This document shows positions 1 to 5,246 of a DNA stretch of 5,246 bases, piece after piece. The notes beneath the pieces are model-generated. The model saw only the letters and a program-made list of their open reading frames with translations, had not been told where the DNA came from and did no database searches. Location of the stretch: the NCBI GenBank assembly GCA_009702845.1, contig WLHG01000083.1, positions 1 to 5,246 of the forward strand, read 5' to 3'. The translations under genes were made by a program, and so were the position numbers. How positions within the stretch are numbered: position 1 is the first letter of the stretch; each line of letters begins with the position of its first letter. The stretch is from Actinomycetota bacterium (lineage in GTDB: Bacteria; Actinomycetota; Actinomycetes; Nanopelagicales; Nanopelagicaceae).

Positions 1-510
1 CTGGTCGCAATTTTAGATGCCGACAAAGAGGGCTTCTTGCGCTCTGCCACTTCTCTCATTCAAACCATTGGACGCGCAGCTCGAAATGTTTCAGGCGAAG
101 TGCATATGTATGCCGACAACATCACTGATTCAATGGCCAAAGCCATCGACGAGACTAATCGTCGCCGCGCAAAACAAGTTGCCTACAACCTAGAGCGTGG
201 TGTTGATCCTCAGCCTCTTCGCAAGAAAATAGCCGATATTACCGATTTGATAAACCGTGAATCCGAGGACACTGAAGCGATTCTGGCAATGAGTAAGAAA
301 GCAAACCAGAAAACCCTTGCCACCGCAGGTATCTTCACGAAAAACTCAGTTACTCTGCCACGCCAAGAGTTGATTGCATTGATAGGCTCACTCACTGATC
401 AGATGAAGAATGCCGCCGCCGAACTTCAGTTCGAGGTTGCTGCACGCCTTAGAGATGAAATCAAGATTTTAAAGCGTGAACTTCGTTCAATGGAAGAGGC
501 TGGGGTTTAG
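1..510 (+). CDS. uvrB: UvrABC excinuclease subunit UvrB, C-terminal part (5' end outside window)
   Basis: UvrB is the damage-verifying helicase-like subunit of the cytoplasmic UvrABC nucleotide excision repair complex; it is loaded by UvrA and then recruits UvrC. The frame is open from base 1 and ends at TAG 508-510, giving 169 visible residues, roughly the last quarter of a family usually about 670-700 residues long. The first residues ([15 protein letters not shown]) are part of the second RecA-like helicase domain. Helicase motif VI follows at bases 61-87 (QTIGRAARN), with both arginines that sense ATP in this family. After a variable linker (local residues about 75-120), a UVR motif occupies local residues about 125-164 ([13 protein letters not shown]), the contact site for UvrC. 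The TTG at 37 is not a start, because conserved UvrB sequence continues upstream of it. The linker and C-terminus resemble actinobacterial UvrB. The stop overlaps the uvrA start. The true start and any upstream promoter or LexA site lie outside the window. Confidence 0.97.
   Translation: MVAILDADKEGFLRSATSLIQTIGRAARNVSGEVHMYADNITDSMAKAIDETNRRRAKQVAYNLERGVDPQPLRKKIADITDLINRESEDTEAILAMSKKANQKTLATAGIFTKNSVTLPRQELIALIGSLTDQMKNAAAELQFEVAARLRDEIKILKRELRSMEEAGV
442..456 (+). repeat. 15-base direct repeat, copy 1 (UVR motif of uvrB)
   Basis: GCACGCCTTAGAGAT encodes ARLRD in the UvrB UVR motif. An identical 15-base copy in the same codon phase occurs in the uvrC UVR motif at 4051-4065. The protein similarity is expected, since the two UVR motifs are homologous; the identical codon choice, including AGA and CTT, is not required by it. 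Confidence 0.85.
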
Positions 511-512
511 TG
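492..512 (+). promoter_or_regulatory. uvrB-uvrA stop/start overlap with uvrA ribosome binding site
   Basis: The uvrB stop TAG (508-510) and the uvrA start GTG (510-512) share one G, forming TAGTG. A purine-rich GGAAGAGG (492-499) inside the uvrB end lies 10 bases upstream of the GTG and is a plausible Shine-Dalgarno sequence. The arrangement suggests translational coupling by termination and re-initiation, which would help keep UvrA and UvrB levels linked. The overlap is directly visible; the coupling is inferred. Confidence 0.7.
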
Positions 513-3368
513 AGTATCGATAAGTTAGTAGTTCGCGGCGCCCGTGAGCACAACCTCAAAGACGTCTCAATTGAACTACCGCGCAACGCGCTAATCGTCT
601 TTACTGGACTCTCGGGCTCGGGTAAATCATCGCTCGCTTTTGACACGATCTTTGCCGAAGGGCAACGCCGCTACGTTGAATCCTTATCTGCCTACGCCCG
701 TCAGTTCTTAGGCCAGATGGATAAGCCGGATGTTGATTTCATCGAAGGTCTCTCACCTGCCGTCTCTATCGATCAAAAATCCACTAACCGAAACCCTCGC
801 TCAACGGTTGGCACAATTACTGAGGTCTATGACTACCTCCGTCTGCTCTTTGCCCGCGCTGGACGTCCTCACTGTCCTAACTGCGGCAAGGCCGTCTCGC
901 GCCAATCACCTCAGCAGATAGTGGATCAGATTTTGGCGATGCCAGCTACTACAAAATTTCAGGTTTTAGCTCCAGTTGTTCGTGCGCGCAAAGGTGAGTT
1001 CGTTGATTTATTTGCAGAGTTAATTACACAAGGCTATTCACGTGCCCGTGTAGATGGCACAGTCGTAGCGCTAACTGAAGCGCCGAAGTTAAAGAAACAG
1101 GAAAAGCACACAATCGAAGTAGTAGTTGATCGCCTAACAGCCAAAGTTGAAAGTAAGACTCGCCTCACCGACTCCATTGAAACTGCGCTGCGTCTGGCTT
1201 CGGGAATCGTCATTCTTGATTTCGTTGACTCAAAAACGGAGGATAAAGAGCGCACCTTTAGTGAGCACTTAGCTTGCCACGATTGCAACTTATCCTTTGA
1301 GGAGTTAGAGCCCCGCTCATTTTCCTTCAACTCACCTTTTGGTGCCTGCCCTGAGTGCTCTGGTATTGGTACAAAATTGGAGGTCGATGAGGATCTTATA
1401 ATCCCGGATGATTCGATTTCTATTAATGATGGTGCAATTGCCCCCTGGTCAGGTGGTCAGTCTTCGGATTATTTCATCCGTTTATTAGAAGCCCTCGCCA
1501 AAGATATGCCTTTCTCACTGGATACCCCTTGGAAGAAGATTTCAGCAAAGGCCCGCGAAGCGATCATTAATGGCTACGAGTACGAAATCAAGATGAAGTA
1601 CAAAGGTCGGTACGGTACAAAGAATTACACGACTGGGTTTGAAGGCGTTGTTCCTTTTATTCATCGCCGTCACGGTGAGACCGATAGTGACTACAGTCGC
1701 GATAAGTACGAAGCGTATATGCGCCAGATTCCCTGTCACGTCTGTTCCGGTGCACGTCTAAAACCCGAAGTACTTGCAGTAACCATTGGAAGTAAGAATA
1801 TTTCCGAGATCACCGAGCTATCAATTTCAGAGTGCGCCGAGTTTCTAAAAAACATCAAACTAACTAAGCGCGAGGCTCAGATTGCAGAGCGCGTAATGAA
1901 AGAGGTCCATGCTCGCTTGGGATTTCTCCTAGATGTTGGTCTGGACTACCTCTCTCTGGCTCGTCCTGCAGCCACTCTGTCTGGTGGAGAGGCGCAGCGA
2001 ATCCGATTAGCAACTCAGATTGGTAGCGGTCTCGTTGGCGTTCTCTACGTCCTAGATGAACCCAGCATCGGACTACATCAGCGCGATAACCGTCGCCTCA
2101 TTGAAACGCTCACACACTTGCGTGACCTTGGAAATACTCTCATTGTTGTCGAACACGATGAAGAGACGATTCGCACCGCCGATTGGATTGTAGATATTGG
2201 ACCAGGGGCGGGTGAACACGGTGGTCACGTCGTTGTCTCTGGTAGCTATGAAGAGCTCATTGCATCGAAAGAGTCGATTACCGGTGCCTATCTATCTGGC
2301 CGTAAATCAATTGCCATTCCAGATACTCGTCGCCCTATTGATACTAAACGCATATTGACTGTCAAAGGGGCAAAAGAGAATAACTTACAGAATATCGATG
2401 TTGAGATTCCGCTTGGCGTGTTTGTCTCAGTCACCGGTGTTAGCGGTTCGGGTAAATCAACTCTCGTTAACGATATTTTGTATACAACTCTTGCCAACAA
2501 ACTCAACGGTGCGCGCCTGGTGCCAGGACGCCACCGAAGTGTGATGGGTGTCGAACTGCTCGATAAAGTTGTGCACGTCGATCAATCTCCAATTGGTCGC
2601 ACACCCCGATCCAACCCGGCAACCTACACAGGCCTTTTCGACAAAGTCCGCGCCCTGTTCTCTGAGACAACTGAAGCGAAGATTCGCGGCTACCAGCAGG
2701 GACGTTTCTCATTCAATGTTAAAGGTGGACGTTGCGAGAACTGTTCAGGCGATGGCACGATCACAATCGAAATGAACTTCCTGCCCGATGTCTATGTGCC
2801 ATGCGAGGTCTGTCATGGCGCTCGATATAACCGTGAGACCTTAGAGGTTCATTACAAAGGTAAGACAATCGCCGATGTCTTAAATATGCCGATTGAAGAA
2901 GCGAATGCATTTTTCGAATCTGTACCAACCATCGCTAGGTTCCTAAAAACCCTCAACGATGTGGGTCTTGGTTATGTGCGCTTAGGTCAGTCTGCGCCAA
3001 CGCTTTCAGGGGGTGAGGCACAGCGAGTAAAGCTTGCAACTGAGCTCCAGCGCCGCTCAACAGGGCGAACAATCTATGTTTTGGATGAGCCAACGACAGG
3101 TCTTCACTTTGAAGATGTCAGCAAGTTACTTATTGTTCTTAACCGTCTGGTCGATACTGGAAATACCGTTGTCGTTATCGAGCACAACTTAGATGTTATT
3201 AAATGCTCCGACTGGGTTATCGATATGGGGCCAGAGGGCGGATTCCGCGGGGGATTAGTTGTTGCCGAAGGAACTCCAGAAGATGTGGCGAAGGTGAAAG
3301 CGAGTTATACGGGTCAATATTTAGCACCGATGCTTGCTACAAACCGAAAAGTAGCAGTTAAGAAGTAA
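510..3368 (+). CDS. uvrA: UvrABC excinuclease subunit UvrA (DNA damage-sensing ABC ATPase)
   Basis: UvrA is the damage-recognition subunit of nucleotide excision repair. It acts as a dimer that binds distorted DNA and delivers UvrB. The product is 952 residues, close to the usual 940-970, and complete. It has two ABC modules. Module I has Walker A GLSGSGKS (33-40), signature LSGGEAQR (490-497), Walker B ending D516-E517 and H-loop H549. Module II has Walker A GVSGSGKS (643-650), the same signature (832-839), Walker B D859-E860 and H892. Zinc-type cysteine pairs are at C122/C125 and C409/C412 (probably one site formed by the two pairs), C256/C259 with C280/C283, and C742/C745 with C765/C768. 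The last is the zinc finger known to be needed for lesion recognition. Residues about 131-245 form the UvrB-binding region, with the conserved RKGEFVDLF block. The GTG at 510 is chosen because the family start ([17 protein letters not shown]) begins there and a ribosome binding site precedes it. No key residue is missing. It lies between uvrB and uvrC, probably in one operon. Confidence 0.99.
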   Translation: MSIDKLVVRGAREHNLKDVSIELPRNALIVFTGLSGSGKSSLAFDTIFAEGQRRYVESLSAYARQFLGQMDKPDVDFIEGLSPAVSIDQKSTNRNPRSTVGTITEVYDYLRLLFARAGRPHCPNCGKAVSRQSPQQIVDQILAMPATTKFQVLAPVVRARKGEFVDLFAELITQGYSRARVDGTVVALTEAPKLKKQEKHTIEVVVDRLTAKVESKTRLTDSIETALRLASGIVILDFVDSKTEDKERTFSEHLACHDCNLSFEELEPRSFSFNSPFGACPECSGIGTKLEVDEDLIIPDDSISINDGAIAPWSGGQSSDYFIRLLEALAKDMPFSLDTPWKKISAKAREAIINGYEYEIKMKYKGRYGTKNYTTGFEGVVPFIHRRHGETDSDYSRDKYEAYMRQIPCHVCSGARLKPEVLAVTIGSKNISEITELSISECAEFLKNIKLTKREAQIAERVMKEVHARLGFLLDVGLDYLSLARPAATLSGGEAQRIRLATQIGSGLVGVLYVLDEPSIGLHQRDNRRLIETLTHLRDLGNTLIVVEHDEETIRTADWIVDIGPGAGEHGGHVVVSGSYEELIASKESITGAYLSGRKSIAIPDTRRPIDTKRILTVKGAKENNLQNIDVEIPLGVFVSVTGVSGSGKSTLVNDILYTTLANKLNGARLVPGRHRSVMGVELLDKVVHVDQSPIGRTPRSNPATYTGLFDKVRALFSETTEAKIRGYQQGRFSFNVKGGRCENCSGDGTITIEMNFLPDVYVPCEVCHGARYNRETLEVHYKGKTIADVLNMPIEEANAFFESVPTIARFLKTLNDVGLGYVRLGQSAPTLSGGEAQRVKLATELQRRSTGRTIYVLDEPTTGLHFEDVSKLLIVLNRLVDTGNTVVVIEHNLDVIKCSDWVIDMGPEGGFRGGLVVAEGTPEDVAKVKASYTGQYLAPMLATNRKVAVKK
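618..629 (+). repeat. 12-base direct repeat at Walker A of UvrA module I
   Basis: TCGGGTAAATCA, within the first Walker A loop of uvrA, recurs exactly at 2448-2459 in the second. It reflects the internal duplication of the ABC module in UvrA plus the same codon choices; it needs no separate function. Confidence 0.8.
2448..2459 (+). repeat. 12-base direct repeat at Walker A of UvrA module II
   Basis: This is the second copy of the Walker A core seen at 618-629, encoding the end of GVSGSGKS. It is a coding echo of the two homologous ATPase modules. Confidence 0.8.
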
Positions 3369-3375
3369 GGCGATG
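3360..3375 (+). promoter_or_regulatory. uvrA-uvrC junction and weak uvrC ribosome binding site
   Basis: The uvrA stop TAA (3366-3368) is followed after only 4 bases by the uvrC ATG (3373-3375). The ribosome-binding candidate is AAGAAG (3360-3365), 7 bases upstream of the ATG. A second one, TAAGG (3366-3370), is only 2 bases away, which is too close to be ideal. Both are weak, so uvrC translation probably relies partly on ribosomes finishing uvrA. There is no room for a terminator here, which supports co-transcription. A promoter inside the end of uvrA cannot be excluded, but none was recognised. Confidence 0.6.
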
Positions 3376-5246
3376 GCAGATCCCCAAAGTTATCGGCCAA
3401 CCAACATTCCTGAACACCCTGGCGTGTACCGCTTTTATAACAAACAAGACAAAGTCATCTACGTTGGCAAGGCAAAGAATCTAAAGAATCGCCTCAGTAA
3501 TTACTTTCAGGCAAATTTGGCTACCAAGACGCATCGCATGGTTCATGAAGCGGTTCGTGTCGATTGGACAATTGTCAGTACCGAGCTAGAGGCGTTGGCG
3601 TTGGAGTTTAGTTGGATCAAGCAGTATCAACCCAAGTACAACGTTCAATTCAAAGATGACAAGTCTTATCCTTATTTGGCCTTATCGCTCAATGATGAAT
3701 ATCCAATGATTTTTATTACCCGCAAAGACAAGCGACCTGGGTTGAAGTACTTTGGTCCGTACACAAATGCGTGGGCGCTTCGAAACACATTCGAAGTCCT
3801 ACTCAAGGTTTTTCCAGTTAGATCATGTTCGTCTTCAAACTTCACGCGTGCACAACGCAGCAAAAGGCAGTGCCTGCTAGGCGACATTGGTAAATGTGCT
3901 GCACCATGTGTTGGCTGGATCTCAAAAGAGGATCACAAAGAATTAGCTGAACAACTCAATGAGTTCATGGAGTCCGGAATGGAAAATATCCTGCCCAAGT
4001 TGCACGAGGAGATGAGTGCAGCGGCCACCAATGAGGAGTTTGAAAGAGCGGCACGCCTTAGAGATCAGATCGAATCATTTGAGAAGGCGCAAAAATCAAC
4101 TGAAGGAAATTTTTCCGATGAACTAGATGGTGATTTCATCTCTATCTATCACGATGGATTCCATGCCGCAGGCTCTATCTTTTCAATGCAACGCGGGTCG
4201 GTGAAGGGTTCCAGGTCATGGATAGTTGATCAAGAGATGGCTCTTGAAGGCCAAGATGAGTTAACCGCGCTGTTGTACTCAATCTATGGAACTGGGGCAA
4301 TCCCGGTTCCACGCAATATTTATATCAACGCAGACCCAGCCGATAAGGAAGAGTTAGAGCAGTGGCTTGGTGGAATCGGTTCGACTAAGGTCGATATCAA
4401 AGTCCCACAGCGCGGAGAAAAGGTTGAGCTCTTAGCAACTGTTAAACGTAACGCTCAATATTCGCTAATCCAGTTTTTGAGCAAGCGCTCGACCGACGCC
4501 GCAGTCAGTGGTAAAGCTTTGATAGAGATAGAGCAGGCTCTGAACCTTGCAAAAACTCCGCTTCGCATAGAGTGTTTCGACATCTCCAATATTTCGGGTA
4601 CATCCGTTGTGGCATCGATGGTCGTATTTGAAGATGGACTTGCTAAGAAAAGTGAATACCGTCGCTTCATCATTAATACTGACGAAGGTTTTGATGACAC
4701 TCGTGCAATGCATCAAGTGATTACGCGCAGATTAAAGCGTCTCATCGATGATCGAGCGGTAGATACGGCTGAGGTGGCAGAGTTGGGAGGAAAGATGAGT
4801 AAGTTTTCATATCCGCCTCAACTCATCGTTGTTGATGGCGGTGCACCACAGGTTAACGCCGCCGCTCGCGCACTCAGCGAACTGGGGATTACAGATATCG
4901 CCTTGTGTGGATTGGCTAAGCGGTTAGAAGAAGTCTGGCTTCCCGGCTCACCCGATCCATTAATTCTTCCTAGATCTAGTGAGGGCCTCTACTTACTGCA
5001 ACGCATTCGCGATGAGGCACACCGTTTTGCCATAACTTTTCATCGATCGAGGAGATCAAAGGTCATGTTGGAATCAATTCTTGATGAAATCCCACGACTA
5101 GGTCAATCCCGTCGTACGGCATTACTGAAGCGCTTTGGCTCGGTTGCTGCTATTCGTAAGGCGAGCCGGGAAGAGATCGCTGCTACACCAGGCATAGGTC
5201 CAAAGATTGCAGAGTTAATAAGTACGCATCTTGAAACCATGGGAAG
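3373..5246 (+). CDS. uvrC: UvrABC excinuclease subunit UvrC (dual-incision endonuclease), nearly complete, 3' end outside window
   Basis: UvrC joins the UvrB-DNA pre-incision complex and cuts the damaged strand on both sides of the lesion. The frame is open from ATG 3373 to the window end: 624 full codons plus two bases, no stop seen. Actinobacterial UvrC is usually about 640-650 residues, so probably only a short tail is missing. Domains in order: GIY-YIG nuclease for the 3' cut (about 14-95; GVY 17-19, YVG 30-32, K33, R40, metal-binding E78, N90); four cysteines C152, C167, C175 and C179 matching the iron-sulfur set described in E. coli UvrC; UVR motif that pairs with UvrB (about 203-238); RNase H-like nuclease for the 5' cut (D403 in CFDIS, D441/D442, D488 in VVDGG, H550 in DEAH); and tandem helix-hairpin-helix DNA-binding motifs (about 567-622). 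The next in-frame ATG (codon 56) falls after the GIY-YIG core, so 3373 is the only sensible start. The D442 to D488 spacing is longer than in E. coli, as in other actinobacterial UvrC proteins. All recognised catalytic residues are intact. Confidence 0.98.
   Translation, partial: MADPQSYRPTNIPEHPGVYRFYNKQDKVIYVGKAKNLKNRLSNYFQANLATKTHRMVHEAVRVDWTIVSTELEALALEFSWIKQYQPKYNVQFKDDKSYPYLALSLNDEYPMIFITRKDKRPGLKYFGPYTNAWALRNTFEVLLKVFPVRSCSSSNFTRAQRSKRQCLLGDIGKCAAPCVGWISKEDHKELAEQLNEFMESGMENILPKLHEEMSAAATNEEFERAARLRDQIESFEKAQKSTEGNFSDELDGDFISIYHDGFHAAGSIFSMQRGSVKGSRSWIVDQEMALEGQDELTALLYSIYGTGAIPVPRNIYINADPADKEELEQWLGGIGSTKVDIKVPQRGEKVELLATVKRNAQYSLIQFLSKRSTDAAVSGKALIEIEQALNLAKTPLRIECFDISNISGTSVVASMVVFEDGLAKKSEYRRFIINTDEGFDDTRAMHQVITRRLKRLIDDRAVDTAEVAELGGKMSKFSYPPQLIVVDGGAPQVNAAARALSELGITDIALCGLAKRLEEVWLPGSPDPLILPRSSEGLYLLQRIRDEAHRFAITFHRSRRSKVMLESILDEIPRLGQSRRTALLKRFGSVAAIRKASREEIAATPGIGPKIAELISTHLETMG
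4051..4065 (+). repeat. 15-base direct repeat, copy 2 (UVR motif of uvrC)
   Basis: This is an exact match to 442-456, in frame, encoding ARLRD in the UvrC UVR motif (codons 227-231). Identity breaks down immediately on both sides at the DNA level, although both flanks still encode UVR-type helix sequence. Confidence 0.85.

Noticed and set aside
37..510. A separate short gene starting at TTG 37.
   Set aside because: The same frame is open upstream to base 1 and encodes conserved UvrB sequence there ([12 protein letters not shown]), so this is an internal codon of uvrB.
1034..1330. A 98-codon open frame on the minus strand opposite uvrA.
   Set aside because: It has no recognisable domain, lies entirely opposite the conserved UvrB-binding and zinc region of uvrA, and has the character of a shadow frame.
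2147..2162. TCGAAC half-site in uvrA that could be part of a LexA box.
   Set aside because: There is no matching GTTCGA half at the right spacing. The bases encode the conserved H-loop (VVEHD) of UvrA. The expected SOS operator, if any, would lie upstream of uvrB outside the window.
2508..2535. Imperfect inverted repeat with a CCTGG-TG-CCAGG core and outer GGTG/CACC arms inside uvrA, a possible hairpin.
   Set aside because: The loop is only 2 bases, the middle of the stem is mismatched and there is no T-run. It falls within well-conserved UvrA coding sequence, so it is not a terminator and needs no RNA explanation.
3779..3795. Two TTCGAA palindromes separated by 5 bases, resembling an actinobacterial LexA/SOS operator.
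   Set aside because: The actinobacterial LexA consensus needs GAAC-N4-GTTC; here the halves are GAAA and TTTC-type with the wrong spacing. The site lies deep in uvrC coding sequence, and the codons (RNTFEV) account for it.
4455..4716. Two overlapping minus-strand open frames (81 and 83 codons) opposite uvrC.
   Set aside because: They overlap each other in different frames and lie opposite the conserved RNase H-like domain of UvrC. Neither shows a protein family signature.

Overview
The window is a compact, single-strand nucleotide excision repair locus. It holds the 3' end of uvrB, a complete uvrA and almost all of uvrC, all on the + strand. Together these three genes encode the whole UvrABC excinuclease. 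Essentially every base is coding: uvrB and uvrA share one base (TAGTG), and only 4 bases separate uvrA from uvrC. I see no RNA gene, mobile element, CRISPR array, terminator or intergenic promoter, and no stretch over 300 bases without a gene.

Organism: the protein sequences point to an actinobacterium. UvrB carries the linker and C-terminus typical of that phylum ([24 protein letters not shown], then a PR-E-L run before the UVR motif). UvrA opens in actinobacterial style ([10 protein letters not shown], then [20 protein letters not shown]). UvrC has the YRP start, the SWIK motif after the GIY-YIG core, and an FSYPPQLIVVDGGAPQVNAA block. Base composition looks close to even (three 60-base lines counted by eye gave 21 to 34 G+C), which is low for the phylum. 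With the near-absence of spacers, this would suit a streamlined low-GC lineage such as the freshwater planktonic Nanopelagicales (acI). That last step is inference, not something the sequence proves.

How the genes work together, from established knowledge of the family: UvrA, a zinc-containing dimeric ABC ATPase, scans for helix-distorting lesions and loads UvrB. UvrB is a helicase-like ATPase that verifies the lesion. UvrC is then recruited through paired UVR motifs in UvrB and UvrC and makes the 3' cut with its GIY-YIG domain and the 5' cut with its RNase H-like domain. All the catalytic and metal-binding residues I checked in the visible parts are present, so all three products look functional.

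I found no evidence of an undescribed system. The points worth noting are the tight uvrB-uvrA-uvrC co-transcription layout and a 15-base identical stretch in the UVR motifs of uvrB and uvrC.
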